Source: Actinomycetota bacterium (GTDB taxonomy: Bacteria; Actinomycetota; Nitriliruptoria; Nitriliruptorales; Nitriliruptoraceae). Taken from it: a stretch of DNA of 64,000 nt. The stretch lies in the NCBI GenBank assembly GCA_019347575.1, contig JAHWKY010000010.1, forward strand, positions 1 to 64,000. Direction: 5' to 3'. Position 1 is the first letter of the stretch. Every line of letters begins with the position of its first letter. This document shows positions 25,825 to 37,979 of the stretch, piece after piece. Position numbers and translations under genes: made by a program. The notes below the pieces were generated by a model. It had not been told where the DNA came from. It saw only the letters and a list, made by a program, of their open reading frames with translations, and did not search any database.

Positions 25825-26598
25825 TCAACTGACGTCGCCTGATGTCACGCGCACGAGCCCGTCAGGTGTCTGTACGACCAGCGCCCCGTCGGGGTCGACC
25901 GATCGAGCCACACCCTCGACCACGTCGCTGCCGGTCTCGACCCGGACCTGGTTCCGCAAGGTCACGCACCGAGCCTCGTAGGAGGCGAGCAGGATGCGGG
26001 GGTCGCGGCCGACGTCGAGGAGCCACGACGAGAACGCGGCCAACACGTCAGCCAGCACCTCCCAACGATCGACGTCCCTACCGGTGTGCTCGGCGATGCT
26101 CGTCCACCCTGAAGCCTCGCCGGACCGGTCCTCGCCACGCCAGTCGAGGTCGATCCCGGTACCCACGACCAGCACGCCACCTCCGGGGTTCTCGACCAAC
26201 ACGCCACCGCACTTGGCGCCGTCGATGAGGACGTCGTTGGGCCACTTGAGCTCGGCGCGACTGCCCTGGCGGCGGACGGCATGGTGCACAGCGAGCCCCG
26301 CGGCGAGCGGGACCAGCGTGGGGACGCTCGGCGTCTCGACGAGGCAGCTGCAGAGCAACGACCCCCCGGGCCGATCCACCCACGTCCGCCCCGCACGCCC
26401 GCGCCCCGCGGTCTGCCGGTCGGCGACGACGACCAGGCCCGGCGCGGCACCTGTGGCCGCGAGCTCGGCGGCCACGTCGTTGGTGGACGCGACCTCCTCG
26501 CGGTGATCGACGCGGTACCACGGCGAGGGCCCCTCGAGCAGGGCCTGAAGGCGGGGCGTGGGCAAGCCAGCTCCTCCGTCCGACGCGCCTGGCGCCAC
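25825..26598 (-). CDS. birA: Biotin-[acetyl-CoA-carboxylase] ligase
   Basis: 257 residues without the N-terminal helix-turn-helix of enterobacterial BirA, so a ligase only. EVASTNDVAAELA near 34, the biotinyl-AMP loop GRGRAGRTWVDRPGGSLL near 64 and ELKWPNDVLIDGAKCGGVL near 116 (catalytic Lys) are clear. The last 50 residues form the small SH3-like C-terminal domain. It attaches biotin to the lysine of the biotin carboxyl carrier domain, here most likely the EAMKMEN site of the carboxylase at 29305-31086. It diverges from the carboxyltransferase gene, so partner and substrate are adjacent. Confidence 0.92.
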   Translation of the reverse strand: MAPGASDGGAGLPTPRLQALLEGPSPWYRVDHREEVASTNDVAAELAATGAAPGLVVVADRQTAGRGRAGRTWVDRPGGSLLCSCLVETPSVPTLVPLAAGLAVHHAVRRQGSRAELKWPNDVLIDGAKCGGVLVENPGGGVLVVGTGIDLDWRGEDRSGEASGWTSIAEHTGRDVDRWEVLADVLAAFSSWLLDVGRDPRILLASYEARCVTLRNQVRVETGSDVVEGVARSVDPDGALVVQTPDGLVRVTSGDVS

Positions 26599-26677
26599 GC
26601 GGAGGCGCTCCTCGGCCCACCGCTAGGCTCGCGCCCCGCACACGCTAGTGCTCCCTTTCCCGGACGAGAGGTGCACC

Positions 26678-28237
26678 GTGGCCCAACCTACGACTGAGGA
26701 GAACCTCGCCGAGCTGCAGCGCCGGCGCGAGGAGGCGCTCGCGGGCGGCGGAGACGAGGCCATCGACAAGCAGCACGAGAAGGGCAAGCTGACCGCCCGG
26801 GAGCGTCTCGCGGAACTGCTCGACGACGACTCGTTCGTGGAGACCGACCGCTACGCCGTGCACCGCGCGACCGGTTTCGGACTCGACGAGAAGAAGGTCC
26901 TCGGTGACGGGGTCGTGACCGGTTACGGCACGATCGACGGCCGCCAGGTGTGCGTGTTCAGCCAGGACTTCACCGTCTTCGGCGGGTCGCTCGGGGAGGT
27001 GTTCGCCGAGAAGGTCGTCAAGATCATGGACATGGCCGCCAAGGTCGGCGTGCCGGTGATCGGCCTGAACGACTCGGGTGGGGCCCGCATCCAGGAAGGT
27101 GTGGTCTCGTTGGGAGGCTACGGCGACATCTTCCTTCGCAACGTGCGCTCGTCCGGGGTGATCCCTCAGATCAGCGCGATCATGGGACCGTGCGCCGGCG
27201 GTGCCGTCTACTCCCCCGCCATCACCGACTTCGTGTTCATGGTCAAGGACACGTCGCACATGTTCATCACGGGACCCAACGTGATCAAGACCGTCACCGG
27301 TGAGGATGTGACCTTCGAGCAGCTCGGCGGGGCCATGACGCACGCCGGCAAGTCCGGTGTCGCGCACTTCGCCGCCGAGGACGAGAAGGCGTGCCTGGAC
27401 GACATCAAGTACCTGCTCAGCTTCCTGCCCCCGAACAACCTCGAGCAGCCGCCCCACGTCGACGTCGGCGACGACCCTGACCGGACCGTGCCGGAGCTGG
27501 ACACGTTCATCCCCGACTCCAGCAACGTGCCCTACGACATGCGTGATGTCATGCGTCACGTCGTCGACGCGGCCGAGTTCTTCGAGGTGCACGAGCACTA
27601 CGCCGAGAACATCGTCTGCGGCTTCGCACGGCTCGATGGGCATCCCGTCGGTGTCGTCGGGAACCAGCCGCAGTACCTCGCGGGCGTGCTCGACATCCAC
27701 TCAGCCGAGAAGGCGGCGCGCTTCGTCCGCACGTGCGACGCGTTCAACGTCCCGCTGCTGACCTTCGTCGACGTGCCCGGGTTCCTGCCGGGCACCGATC
27801 AGGAGTTCGGTGGCATCATCCGCCACGGAGCCAAGCTGCTGTACGCCTACGCCGAGGCGACCGTCCCGAAGCTGACCGTCATCACCCGCAAGGCCTACGG
27901 CGGGGCCTACGACGTCATGGGCTCCAAGCACCTCGGAGCGGACGTGAACCTGGCGTGGCCGACCGCCGAGATCGCCGTGATGGGGGCGAGCGGGGCGGTC
28001 AACATCCTCTACCGGCGCGAGCTGGCAGAGGCGGAGGACCAGGAGGCGCTCCACGCTGAGTTCGAGGAGCGCTACCTGCGCGATCTCGCCAACCCCTGGC
28101 GTGCCGCCGAACGCGGCTACATCGACGACGTCATCGAGCCGGCCCAGACCCGAAGGGAGCTGATCCGCGCGCTGCACCTGACGCGTACGAAGCGCGAGAA
28201 GGGCCCGGCGCGCAAGCACGGGAACATCCCGCTGTGA
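26678..28237 (+). CDS. pccB: Acyl-CoA (propionyl-CoA) carboxylase carboxyltransferase beta subunit
   Basis: 519 residues from GTG 26678, preceded by GAGAGG. The N half holds [16 protein letters not shown] near 40 and [19 protein letters not shown] near 102, and [19 protein letters not shown] near 130 forms an oxyanion hole. The C half has [20 protein letters not shown] near 365, the second oxyanion region, and [17 protein letters not shown]. This two-crotonase-fold protein moves carboxyl from biotin to propionyl- or acetyl-CoA; overall it reads like PccB. It is followed by the epsilon subunit (GTGA overlap) and, after the cupredoxin gene, the alpha subunit. Confidence 0.92.
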   Translation: MAQPTTEENLAELQRRREEALAGGGDEAIDKQHEKGKLTARERLAELLDDDSFVETDRYAVHRATGFGLDEKKVLGDGVVTGYGTIDGRQVCVFSQDFTVFGGSLGEVFAEKVVKIMDMAAKVGVPVIGLNDSGGARIQEGVVSLGGYGDIFLRNVRSSGVIPQISAIMGPCAGGAVYSPAITDFVFMVKDTSHMFITGPNVIKTVTGEDVTFEQLGGAMTHAGKSGVAHFAAEDEKACLDDIKYLLSFLPPNNLEQPPHVDVGDDPDRTVPELDTFIPDSSNVPYDMRDVMRHVVDAAEFFEVHEHYAENIVCGFARLDGHPVGVVGNQPQYLAGVLDIHSAEKAARFVRTCDAFNVPLLTFVDVPGFLPGTDQEFGGIIRHGAKLLYAYAEATVPKLTVITRKAYGGAYDVMGSKHLGADVNLAWPTAEIAVMGASGAVNILYRRELAEAEDQEALHAEFEERYLRDLANPWRAAERGYIDDVIEPAQTRRELIRALHLTRTKREKGPARKHGNIPL

Positions 28238-28446
28238 CGGGGACCTCCCAAGAACACGCCCGGATCGAGGTGGTTGGCGGCGGCGAGCCCACCGCCGAGC
28301 AGGTCGCGGCGCTGGCCATCGCGCTCACGCCCGTCGGGGTCCCGGAGCTGCCGCGGTCGCACGCGTCCGGGTGGCAGCGCGCCGCGCTCCACGAGGGGGT
28401 CGGGGCGCGCCCCGTCAGCTGCCGTGCCGACGTCGAGCTGCTTTGA
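28234..28446 (+). CDS. Acyl-CoA carboxylase epsilon subunit
   Basis: 70 residues. [21 protein letters not shown] near the start and a C-terminal [13 protein letters not shown] are characteristic of the small actinobacterial AccE/PccE epsilon subunit, which stabilises the alpha-beta complex. The GTG start at 28234 overlaps the beta-subunit stop as GTGA. The family is restricted to actinobacteria, which supports the taxonomic guess. A strong hairpin follows at 28515. Confidence 0.85.
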   Translation: MTGTSQEHARIEVVGGGEPTAEQVAALAIALTPVGVPELPRSHASGWQRAALHEGVGARPVSCRADVELL

Positions 28447-28514
28447 CGAGTGGAACACCGTCGTGGCTGGCTGCGCTCGTCCAGGCCACGACCGGCCACC
28501 GATCCGCCCGTCCG

Positions 28515-28554
28515 TGTACGCGTTCCGGTGCCAACTGGCACCGAAGTGCGTACA
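28515..28554. terminator. Bidirectional hairpin between convergent genes
   Basis: Arms TGTACGC (28515-28521) and GCGTACA (28548-28554) enclose a second perfect stem CGGTGCCA/TGGCACCG at 28525-28542. It lies between the ends of the epsilon subunit and the cupredoxin gene and could terminate both. There is no obvious U-tract, as is common in high-GC genomes. Confidence 0.65.
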
Positions 28555-28573
28555 TCGACCCGATCTTAGGCGT

Positions 28574-29119
28574 CTAGGCCGTCTCGGTGGGGGTCGGCTC
28601 CGCGGTCTCGGTGCTCGTGGGCTCGGTCGGCGACTCGGTCCCGGCTCCCCCCTCCTCGAGCTGATCGGCCTCGGCCGCAGGCACCACGATCAGGCTGCCC
28701 TCCATGCCGGCAGCACGGTGCCCGGGGATGTCGCAGTAGAAGACGTAGTCCCCTGAGAACAGGGCCAGCGTCCCGGTCTCGGTGTTGCCGCCCGATGCCT
28801 CGACCTTCTTGGTCTCGCCCATGGCCGCGTCCACGCGGAAGTTGTGTAGCGCTGCGCCGATGTTCTCGACCGTGACCTCGATCTCGCCCTCGGCCGTCTC
28901 GATGGTGATCTCTTCGTTCTGGGTGCTGGTGCCCTGGTAGACGAAGAACAGGTCGCCCGTCTCGATCTCGATGCTGCCACCCGGACCGACGGGGACGGGC
29001 TCGTCGGACAGCGTGTCCGCGGCGAGGCCCTCCGCTTCGATCGCGTCCTGGTTGGCCGTCTGGCAGGCGCCGAGGACGAGCGCGAGGATGACGAGCGCCG
29101 TGCCCACGCGTGGTCGCAT
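28574..29119 (-). CDS. Cupredoxin (plastocyanin/sulfocyanin-like) lipoprotein
   Basis: 181 residues. A signal peptide ends in VLGAC with Cys19 as the probable lipidated residue. The cupredoxin domain (about 48-147) has all type-1 copper ligands: His92 (LHNFRV), Cys129 and His134 (YVFYCDIPGHRAAGM) and Met139. A Thr/Glu/Pro-rich tail of about 30 residues ends the protein. It is probably a membrane-tethered electron carrier outside the cell, such as a donor to a terminal oxidase. No oxidase is encoded in this window. It stands alone between two hairpin or repeat elements, so it is probably monocistronic. Confidence 0.88.
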   Translation of the reverse strand: MRPRVGTALVILALVLGACQTANQDAIEAEGLAADTLSDEPVPVGPGGSIEIETGDLFFVYQGTSTQNEEITIETAEGEIEVTVENIGAALHNFRVDAAMGETKKVEASGGNTETGTLALFSGDYVFYCDIPGHRAAGMEGSLIVVPAAEADQLEEGGAGTESPTEPTSTETAEPTPTETA

Positions 29120-29158
29120 CGAGCGGTTCTCCTGTCGGATGGGGGCTGAGGCGGACGA

Positions 29159-29218
29159 GTGCTCTAGTAGCGAAGCGGTAGCACAGAGGCGAGTGCTCTA
29201 GTAGCGAAGCGGTAGCAC
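29159..29218. repeat. Stem-loop repeat, type A, tandem pair
   Basis: Two identical 26-bp copies at 29159-29184 and 29193-29218, spaced 34 bp start to start, with matching flanks. Each has arms GTGCT/AGCAC and an inner GC-GAA-GC turn. The pair lies between the divergent cupredoxin and carboxylase alpha genes. Confidence 0.9.
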
Positions 29219-29304
29219 AGAGGCGAAGGCTACTCGACGCCGACGGGGGGCTCACATCCGCCGACTACGCTGCCAGCCGCCCACATCCGGAAGGCCACCG
29301 CCCC

Positions 29305-31086
<1,782 letters not shown>

Positions 31087-31140
31087 GCGGATGTTGACCT
31101 CACCGGTCTACTTCCACCTACACGGATGTGGCGGACGTGG

Positions 31141-32529
31141 CTACCGCGGCATGAGCAGGCGGGTCGCCTCGGTGACCGAGCCGGCCATCGAGGGGTAGAC
31201 GGTCAAGGTCTGGGCCATCTGGGTCACGGACAGGCGGTTCTGCACCGCGACCGCGAGCGGTTGGATGAGGTCGGAGGCCTGGCTCGAGACGATCACGCCG
31301 CCGAGGACGATGCCGCTGCCGGGCATGGCGTGGACCTTGACGAACCCGTCTTGGGCAGCGCGCATCTTGGCCCGAGGGTTGCCCTTGAAGTCGAGGCGGA
31401 CGGTCTGCACGGGCATGCCCAGCGTCTCGGCGTCCTGCGCCGACATCCCCACCGTCGCGACCTCGGGGTCGGTGAAGATGGTCGCGGCCACGGCGTCCCA
31501 GTTGATCGGGGTGACCGCGCGACCGAGGGCGTGCCACATCGCGGTACGTCCCTGCATCGCGGCGATGTTGGCCAGCATCATGCGTCCGACGACGTCACCG
31601 GCGGCGTAGATCCAACGACACGCCGTCCGTCCGACGCCGTCGACGTCGATGCCGCCCCACTCGTTCAGCTCGACGTCCGCGAGCTCCAGCCCGATCCCGG
31701 TGCCCTGTGGGACCTGGCCGACCGTGAAGAGCACGTGGGTGCCCTCGACGGTGGAGCCGTCGTTCAGGCCCACGGCCACGCCGGCGTCCGTGCGCTCACA
31801 CGAGACCGCGCGGACCTTGCGGAGGATGGTCATGCCGCGGCGCTCGAAGACCTCCTCGAGCAGGCTCGCGGCGTCGGGGTCCTCGGTGGGCAGGATCAGC
31901 TCACGGGAGCTGACGAGCGTGACGTCGGATCCGAAGCGAACGAACGCGTGGGCGAACTCGGCACCGGTGGCACCAGATCCCACGACGACCAGTCGCTCCG
32001 GCACCTCGGAGAGGTCGTAGACGTGCTTGCCGAGCAGGACGCGCTCGCCGTCGGGCTCGAAGAACGGCAGCACCCGGGGCGCCGATCCCGTGGCCACCAG
32101 CACGTAGTCGGCGGCGAGGGTCTCCGATCCACCGTCGAGTAGGTCGGTCGTCACCTCGTGGTAACCGGAGATGCGTCCTCGACCACGGAGCAGACGGACG
32201 CCGGCGGCCGTGACCTTGCGCTCGATGTCCGCGGACTGGTTGCGCCCGAGTTCGAGGACCCGCCGCGCGACCGCGGGGAAGTCCACGACGGTGCGGTCGA
32301 GGTGTTCGAGGTCGGGGATGCGAACGCCCAGGTCGTTGGCCGTGTGGACCCACCCCATCGCCTCGGCGGCCACGATGAGCGCCTTCGAGGGCACACAGTC
32401 CCACAGCACGCAGTTGCCGCCCAGCCCCTCGTCGGTGACGAGCGTGACATCGGCGCCGAGTTCCGCGGCGACGAGCGCCGCCTCGTAGCCGGCCGGCCCG
32501 CCGCCGAGGATGACGACGCGCTGGTCCAC
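31141..32529 (-). CDS. lpdA: NAD(P)H-quinone dehydrogenase of the LpdA/dihydrolipoamide dehydrogenase-like family
   Basis: 462 residues from GTG 32529, preceded by GGAGGAGAG; upstream codons are not conserved. VVILGGGPAGYEAALVAAEL binds FAD, GGNCVLWDCVPSK near 40 keeps two Cys with CxxxxC spacing, VVVGSGATGAEFAHAF near 180 binds NAD(P), and AAGDVVGRMMLANIAAMQG near 315 is the second FAD motif. The overall pattern matches mycobacterial LpdA (Rv3303c type), annotated as a quinone reductase. That protein lacks the first Cys, so here a disulfide is possible and a pyridine-nucleotide disulfide reductase activity cannot be excluded. Confidence 0.82.
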   Translation of the reverse strand: MDQRVVILGGGPAGYEAALVAAELGADVTLVTDEGLGGNCVLWDCVPSKALIVAAEAMGWVHTANDLGVRIPDLEHLDRTVVDFPAVARRVLELGRNQSADIERKVTAAGVRLLRGRGRISGYHEVTTDLLDGGSETLAADYVLVATGSAPRVLPFFEPDGERVLLGKHVYDLSEVPERLVVVGSGATGAEFAHAFVRFGSDVTLVSSRELILPTEDPDAASLLEEVFERRGMTILRKVRAVSCERTDAGVAVGLNDGSTVEGTHVLFTVGQVPQGTGIGLELADVELNEWGGIDVDGVGRTACRWIYAAGDVVGRMMLANIAAMQGRTAMWHALGRAVTPINWDAVAATIFTDPEVATVGMSAQDAETLGMPVQTVRLDFKGNPRAKMRAAQDGFVKVHAMPGSGIVLGGVIVSSQASDLIQPLAVAVQNRLSVTQMAQTLTVYPSMAGSVTEATRLLMPR

Positions 32530-32689
32530 CTGCTCTCCTCCGGTGCCGGGACCTCGGACGGTACTGGCCGGGCCTGGTCTGACCCAGCGCGGGAGGCGGC
32601 TCATGGACACGGCGCGAAGGCTCTGGACGCGGGTGGAGCCCTAGTTCCAGGGGACGCGACCCGTGCCCGGGCTCGCTACCAGCTGACCG
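32530..32689. other. Intergenic region between mutase end and lpdA start
   Basis: This 160-bp stretch lies downstream of lpdA's start (leftward) and upstream of nothing on the plus strand. It presumably holds the lpdA promoter. No clear element was recognised. Confidence 0.35.
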
Positions 32690-34276
32690 CTACATCGTCT
32701 CGGGCGCGACGTAGGTGCCGAAGACCTGGCGGAGGACGTCGCAGACCTCCTGCAGCGTGGCGCGAGCGCGCAGCGCCTCACGCATCGGCACGAGCAGGTT
32801 CGTGTCGCCTTCCGCGGCAGCGCGGACCTCGGAGAGCGTCGCCTCCACGGCCTCCTGGTCCCGCGCCGCCTTGACCTGGTCGATGCGCGCCATCTGCTGA
32901 TCGCGTACCGCCTCGTCCACACGCTGCAGCTCGACCGGTTGCTCCTCATCGGTGGTGAACCGGTTCACGCCGACGACGACCTCGTCGCCGGACTCGACCC
33001 GCCGAGCGAAATCGTAACTGGATCGCTCGATCTCGCCCTTCTGCAACCCCTGTTCGATGGCGGAGACCGCCCCGCCCATCTCGTCGATCCGCTCGATATA
33101 GGCCGTCACATCACGCTCGATCTGCTCCGTCAGCGACTCGACGAAGTAGCTACCGGCCAGCGGATCGGCCGTGCGGGGCACGTCGGTCTCGTGCGCGATC
33201 ACCTGCTGGGTCCGGAGCGCCAGGGTCGCGGAGTGCTCGGTCGGGAGCGCGAGCGCCTCGTCGAAGCTGTTGGTGTGCAGCGACTGCGTCCCTCCCAGGA
33301 CGGCGGCGAGCGCCTGGATCGTCACGCGGACGAGGTTGACCTCGGGCTGCTGCGCCGTGAGCTGGACGCCCGCGGTCTGGGTGTGGAAGCGCATCATCAT
33401 CGACTTGGGGTCCTGCGCCCCGAACCTCTCCTTCATGATGCGCGCCCACATCCGTCGGGCTGCACGGAACTTGGCCACCTCCTCGAGCAGCGTGGAGCGC
33501 GCCACGAAGAAGAAGCTGAGACGTGGCGCGAAGCTGTCGACGTCGAGCCCCGCGTCCACGGCGGCCTCGACGTAGGAGATGCCGTTGGCGAGGGTGAACG
33601 CGACCTCCTCGACCGGCGTCGCCCCAGCCTCCCCCATGTGGTAGCCGGAGATCGAGATGGTGTTGAAGTTGGGCAGGTGCTCGGCGCAGTAGGCGAACGT
33701 GTCGCTGACGATGCGCAGGCTCGGACCCGGCGGGTAGATGTAGGTGCCGCGGGCGATGTACTCCTTGAGCACGTCGTTCTGGATCGTGCCACGGAGCCTG
33801 GAGGGGTCGACCCCCTGCTCCTCGCCGACGAGCTGGTACATGAGCAGCAGGAGCGATGCCGGAGCGTTGATCGTCATCGACGTCGACACCTGGTCGAGGG
33901 GGATGCCGTCGAACAACCGCTTCATGTCCTCGACGGTGTCGATCGCGACGCCGACCTTGCCCACCTCGCCCTCGGCGAGCTCGGCCGAGCTGTCGTAGCC
34001 CATCTGGGTCGGGAGATCGAACGCGACCGACAGGCCGGTCGAGCCCTGAGCTAGCAGATGCTTGTAGCGTTCGTTGGATTCGTCGGCGGTCGCCATACCC
34101 GCGTACTGACGCATGGTCCACAGCCGACCCCGGTACATCGTCGGGTAGACCCCGCGCGTGTAGGGGTAGTCGCCCGGCGCCCCGAGGTCACGCTCGGGAT
34201 CGACCGTGGTGGTGTCAGGGCCGTAGACGGGGGCGATGGCCTCGCCGCTCACGGTACGGAACTCGGGTTCGCTCAT
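32690..34276 (-). CDS. Acyl-CoA (methylmalonyl-CoA type) mutase large catalytic subunit
   Basis: 528 residues forming the TIM-barrel substrate domain only. [20 protein letters not shown] near 38, the [20 protein letters not shown] block, [19 protein letters not shown] near 130, [17 protein letters not shown] near 178 and [20 protein letters not shown] near 207 match methylmalonyl-CoA mutase closely. The C-terminal cobalamin domain with DxHxxG is absent, so a separate small B12-binding subunit must be encoded elsewhere, as for Icm and archaeal mutases. With propionyl-CoA carboxylase nearby, methylmalonyl-CoA to succinyl-CoA is the likeliest reaction; isobutyryl- or another acyl-CoA substrate remains possible. 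Confidence 0.85.
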   Translation of the reverse strand: MSEPEFRTVSGEAIAPVYGPDTTTVDPERDLGAPGDYPYTRGVYPTMYRGRLWTMRQYAGMATADESNERYKHLLAQGSTGLSVAFDLPTQMGYDSSAELAEGEVGKVGVAIDTVEDMKRLFDGIPLDQVSTSMTINAPASLLLLMYQLVGEEQGVDPSRLRGTIQNDVLKEYIARGTYIYPPGPSLRIVSDTFAYCAEHLPNFNTISISGYHMGEAGATPVEEVAFTLANGISYVEAAVDAGLDVDSFAPRLSFFFVARSTLLEEVAKFRAARRMWARIMKERFGAQDPKSMMMRFHTQTAGVQLTAQQPEVNLVRVTIQALAAVLGGTQSLHTNSFDEALALPTEHSATLALRTQQVIAHETDVPRTADPLAGSYFVESLTEQIERDVTAYIERIDEMGGAVSAIEQGLQKGEIERSSYDFARRVESGDEVVVGVNRFTTDEEQPVELQRVDEAVRDQQMARIDQVKAARDQEAVEATLSEVRAAAEGDTNLLVPMREALRARATLQEVCDVLRQVFGTYVAPETM

Positions 34277-34318
34277 GGGCGCAGGCTACGACCTGGCTGC
34301 GGCCGGCTCGCGGTCCGA

Positions 34319-34378
34319 GTGCTCAAGTAGCGAAGCGATAGCACCCTCCAAAGTGCTCAAGTAGCGAAGCGATAGCAC
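34319..34378. repeat. Stem-loop repeat, type A, tandem pair
   Basis: Two 26-bp copies at 34319-34344 and 34353-34378, again 34 bp apart. They differ from the 29159 pair by a few bases in the loop side (CTCAAG for CTCTAG, GATAGC for GGTAGC) while keeping the GTGCT/AGCAC arms. They lie between sdhB (upstream, leftward) and the mutase gene. Confidence 0.9.
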
Positions 34379-34406
34379 CGTCCAAGATGTCCGAGGGCGG
34401 CCCTGC

Positions 34407-35159
34407 TCACCCGCCCCGACGGTTGCGCAGCTTGGCCTTGAGGTAGTCGCGGTTCATCAGCGCGATGAAGTCGATCGAGATCTCCTTCGGGCACGCCGCC
34501 TCGCACTCGGCGTAGTTGGTGCACGAGCCGAAGTAGTTCTCCATCGTCTCGACCATGGCCTCGGCGCGGTCGGAGCGCTCGGCCACACCCTGGGGGAGCA
34601 GGTTGAGGTGGGCGATCTTGGCAGCGGTGAAGAGCTGCGCCGCGCCGTTGGGGCAGGCCGCCACGCACGCGCCGCAACCGATGCACGCGGCCGCGTCCAT
34701 CGCGAGGTCGGCGGTCTCCTTCGGGATCGGGATGAGGTTGGCGTCCGGCGCCCCACCGGTGTCCACCGAGATGTACCCGCCAGCCGCGATGATGTCGTCG
34801 AACGCGGTGCGGTTGACCACGAGGTCCTTGACGATCGGGAACCCTGCAGCGCGGAACGGCTCGATGGTGATGACGTCACCGTCGCTGAACTTGCGCATGT
34901 GGAGCTGGCACGTCGCGGTGCCCTTCTGCGGCCCGTGCGGGATGCCGTTGATCATCACACCGCAGGTACCGCAGATCCCCTCACGGCAGTCGGAGTCGAA
35001 GGCGACCGGCTCCTCGCCATCGTTGATGAGCTTCTCGTTGAGCTGGTCGAGCATCTCGAGGAACGACATGTCGGGGTTGACGTCTTCGACCACGTAGGTG
35101 CGGAACTCGCCTCTGGCCTGGGGGCGGGGCTGGCGCCAGATGTGCAGCGTCAGGTTCAT
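34407..35159 (-). CDS. sdhB: Succinate dehydrogenase/fumarate reductase iron-sulfur subunit
   Basis: 250 residues from ATG 35159, the first codon of the conserved [10 protein letters not shown]; longer readings lie in sdhA. The [2Fe-2S] domain has [20 protein letters not shown] near 66. The C-terminal domain has [14 protein letters not shown] near 152 and [15 protein letters not shown] near 215 for the [4Fe-4S] and [3Fe-4S] centres. It carries electrons from SdhA flavin to the membrane quinone site. It is the last gene of sdhCAB, 13 bases after sdhA. The form resembles the type B enzymes with a single cytochrome b558 anchor. Confidence 0.94.
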   Translation of the reverse strand: MNLTLHIWRQPRPQARGEFRTYVVEDVNPDMSFLEMLDQLNEKLINDGEEPVAFDSDCREGICGTCGVMINGIPHGPQKGTATCQLHMRKFSDGDVITIEPFRAAGFPIVKDLVVNRTAFDDIIAAGGYISVDTGGAPDANLIPIPKETADLAMDAAACIGCGACVAACPNGAAQLFTAAKIAHLNLLPQGVAERSDRAEAMVETMENYFGSCTNYAECEAACPKEISIDFIALMNRDYLKAKLRNRRGG

Positions 35160-35172
35160 CCGTCGACTCCGG

Positions 35173-37197
35173 TCACTTGTAGCTGCGGGTCTTGAGCTCG
35201 ACGTTGTCGAACGTGAGTTGCTCACGGTGGAGCGTGGCGGGCTCACCCTCGCCCTGGAACTCCCACGCCGCGACGTAGGCGAAGCCCTCGTCGTCACGCA
35301 TCGCCTCGCCCTCTTCGGTCTGGTGTTCCTCACGGAAGTGACCACCGCAGGACTCCTCGCGGTGGAGCGCGTCCTGGCACATCAGCTCGGCGAGCTCGAA
35401 GAAATCGGCCACACGCCCCGCCTTCTCGAGCGACTGGTTGAGGGTGTCGCCGGTGCCGAGGATGCGCACGTCCTTGTAGTACTCCTCACGCAAGGCCGGG
35501 ATCTCGCTCAGCGCCTTCTCGAGGCTGGCCTGGCTGCGTGACATGCCGCAGTTGTCCCAGACGATCTTGCCCAGTTCGCGGTGGAACCAGTCGACCGAGC
35601 GCGTCCCGCGGATGTTGAGCAGCATGCTGACCTGGTCGCGCACGCCCCGCTCGGCGTGGCGGAACGCGGGGTGTTCGGTCGCTGGTGGCTTGGAACCGAG
35701 GTGATCGGCGAGGTAGTCGCCGATCGTGTACGGCAGGACGAAGTAGCCGTCCGCCAGGCCCTGCATGAGCGCGGAGGCGCCGAGCCGGTTGGCGCCGTGG
35801 TCGCTGAAGTTCGCCTCCCCGATGCAGTACAGCCCGGGGATGGTCGTCATCAGGTTGTAGTCCACCCAGGTGCCGCCCATCGTGTAGTGCGGTGCGGGGT
35901 AGATGCGCATCGGGACCTTGTAGGGGTTCTCGCCCGTGATGCGCTCGTACATGTCGAACAGGTTGCCGTAACGGTCCTCGATGACGTCCGCCCCGAGGCG
36001 GTCCACGGCGTGCCTGAAGTCGAGGTAGACGCCGTTCTCGAGCGGTCCCACACCCTGGCCGGAGTCGACCATCCGCTTCGCGGCGCGCGACGCCACGTCG
36101 CGGGGAACGAGGTTGCCGAACGCGGGGTACATGCGCTCGAGGTAGTAGTCGCGGTCACCCTCGGGGATCTCGTCCGGTGCGCGCTTGTCCGCCGGATCCT
36201 CCGGTACCCAGATGCGGCCGTCGTTGCGCAGCGACTCCGACATCAGGGTGAGCTTGGACTGGAACTCCTCGGACTGCGGGATCGCGGTAGGGTGGATCTG
36301 GGTGTAGCAGGCGTTGGCGAAGAACGCCCCCTTCTTGTAGGCGCGCCAAGCGGCCGTCACGTTGCACGCCACCGCGTTGGTGGACAGGTAGAAGACGTTG
36401 GAGTAGCCGCCGGTCGCGAGCACGACCGCGTGGGCGCTGTGCGAGCTGACCTCGCCGGTGAGCAGGTCACGGACGACGACGCCACGGGCGTGACCGTCGA
36501 CGAGCACGACGTCGAGCATCTCGGCGCGGGTGTGGAGCTTGACCGTCCCCAGGTGCACCTGTCGCATGAGCGCCTGGTAGGCACCGAGGAGCAGCTGCTG
36601 CCCGGTCTGGCCGCGCGCGTAGAAGGTGCGACTGACCTGCACACCGCCGAAGCTGCGGTTGTCCAGCAGCCCCCCGTACTCGCGTGCGAACGGCACACCC
36701 TGGGCGGCTGCCTGGTCGATGATGTTCACCGAGACCTCGGCGAGGCGGTAGACGTTGGCCTCGCGCGAGCGGTAGTCGCCACCCTTGATCGTGTCGTAGA
36801 ACAGCCGGTGGATCGAGTCGCCGTCGCCCTTGTAGTTCTTCGCGGCGTTGATGCCTCCCTGGGCGGCGATGGAGTGGGCACGGCGGGGCGAGTCGTGGAA
36901 GGTGAACACCTCGACGTCGTAGCCGAGCTCGCCGAGCGTCGCGGCGGCGGAACCGCCCGCGAGCCCGGTGCCGATGACGATGATCTTGAACTTGCGCTTG
37001 TTGTTGGGCGCGACCAGCCGGAGATCGTCCTTGTACTGCGTCCACAGGGTCGCCAGGTCACCGCCCGGGATGCGGCTGTCGAGCGCGGGTGAGCTCGGGT
37101 TGGAACGCTGCTCGGCCACCTCGGCCTGCTCGCGGGCACTGGTCGCCTTGGCGCGTGCCTTGCGGACGGGGCTCGTCGTCTTCTTCTTCTCGGCCAT
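35173..37197 (-). CDS. sdhA: Succinate dehydrogenase/fumarate reductase flavoprotein subunit
   Basis: 674 residues from ATG 37197. [20 protein letters not shown] near 75 binds [23 protein letters not shown] carries the His for covalent FAD; HPTAIP near 300 and the region around [20 protein letters not shown] are active-site landmarks; [20 protein letters not shown] near 480 closes the FAD site. An N-terminal tail of about 45 residues, Lys/Arg/Ala-rich ([18 protein letters not shown]), precedes the conserved part and is unusual. It oxidises succinate to fumarate in the TCA cycle, facing the cytoplasm. Gaps of 11 and 13 bases to sdhC and sdhB indicate one operon. Confidence 0.95.
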   Translation of the reverse strand: MAEKKKTTSPVRKARAKATSAREQAEVAEQRSNPSSPALDSRIPGGDLATLWTQYKDDLRLVAPNNKRKFKIIVIGTGLAGGSAAATLGELGYDVEVFTFHDSPRRAHSIAAQGGINAAKNYKGDGDSIHRLFYDTIKGGDYRSREANVYRLAEVSVNIIDQAAAQGVPFAREYGGLLDNRSFGGVQVSRTFYARGQTGQQLLLGAYQALMRQVHLGTVKLHTRAEMLDVVLVDGHARGVVVRDLLTGEVSSHSAHAVVLATGGYSNVFYLSTNAVACNVTAAWRAYKKGAFFANACYTQIHPTAIPQSEEFQSKLTLMSESLRNDGRIWVPEDPADKRAPDEIPEGDRDYYLERMYPAFGNLVPRDVASRAAKRMVDSGQGVGPLENGVYLDFRHAVDRLGADVIEDRYGNLFDMYERITGENPYKVPMRIYPAPHYTMGGTWVDYNLMTTIPGLYCIGEANFSDHGANRLGASALMQGLADGYFVLPYTIGDYLADHLGSKPPATEHPAFRHAERGVRDQVSMLLNIRGTRSVDWFHRELGKIVWDNCGMSRSQASLEKALSEIPALREEYYKDVRILGTGDTLNQSLEKAGRVADFFELAELMCQDALHREESCGGHFREEHQTEEGEAMRDDEGFAYVAAWEFQGEGEPATLHREQLTFDNVELKTRSYK

Positions 37198-37208
37198 CGG
37201 GGGCTCCG

Positions 37209-37979
37209 TCAGTCGATGATGCCGGCGAGCGCCGCGATCGGGACGGCGATGAAGCCGCCGATCACGACGACGGTGAACCCGATCGCGAGTGCCTTGCGGA
37301 GGTGGTTGAAGCGGCGGTTGTTGATGCCCAGGCTCTGGAACATGCTCCAGATGCCGTGGTAGAGGTGCACGCCGAGCAGGACGTTGGCGACGATGTAGGT
37401 GAGCGAGACCGGCCACTGCTCGAAGCTCGCCACCAGGTTGCGGTAGACCTCGCCGCGCTGGAACCCGGGGTTGGCGACGCCCCAGGTGAAGTCGGCGAGG
37501 TGGTAGATGATGAACGCGAACACGATGACGCCGGTCCACCTCATCGTCCGTGCGGCGAAGTTCGCGGCCAGGTAGTCGCGCTTGGACTGGTAGCGCTCGG
37601 GGCGCGCGGCCATGTTGATCCGGGTCAGGCCGTACGCGGAGTGGATGTGCAGGACGACGGCGACGATGAGGACGATGCGCGTCCCCCACAGTGCCCACGT
37701 GTGCGGCAGGATCGGGTAGAGCAGGCTCTCGCGCAGCCAGTGGCCGTACTCGTCCAGTGCCGTCGGGCCGAAGAACGCCTTCAGGTTGCCGATCATGTGG
37801 GCGAAGATGTAGCCCAGTCCGATGATGCCGGTGATGGCCATCACGTACTTCTTGCCCACCGCGGTGGAGTACAGCTCGAGCAGCCACGGCTTGCGTCGGC
37901 GGGTCACCGGCGTGGGCGCGATGCGTTCCGGTTCCGGCCGCTCCTCGATGTCGGAGGGCGCTGGCGTCTGCGTGGACAT
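37209..37979 (-). CDS. sdhC: Succinate dehydrogenase cytochrome b558 membrane anchor
   Basis: 256 residues with five membrane helices (about 48-68, 95-115, 140-160, 185-205, 225-248), as in type B succinate:quinone oxidoreductases with one anchor protein carrying two hemes. Histidines lie in [34 protein letters not shown] and [18 protein letters not shown], the last a family hallmark. The first 40 residues are Pro/Glu/Arg-rich. It anchors SdhAB and passes electrons to menaquinone. It is the first gene of sdhCAB and diverges from glutamate dehydrogenase across about 150 bp. Confidence 0.93.
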   Translation of the reverse strand: MSTQTPAPSDIEERPEPERIAPTPVTRRRKPWLLELYSTAVGKKYVMAITGIIGLGYIFAHMIGNLKAFFGPTALDEYGHWLRESLLYPILPHTWALWGTRIVLIVAVVLHIHSAYGLTRINMAARPERYQSKRDYLAANFAARTMRWTGVIVFAFIIYHLADFTWGVANPGFQRGEVYRNLVASFEQWPVSLTYIVANVLLGVHLYHGIWSMFQSLGINNRRFNHLRKALAIGFTVVVIGGFIAVPIAALAGIID

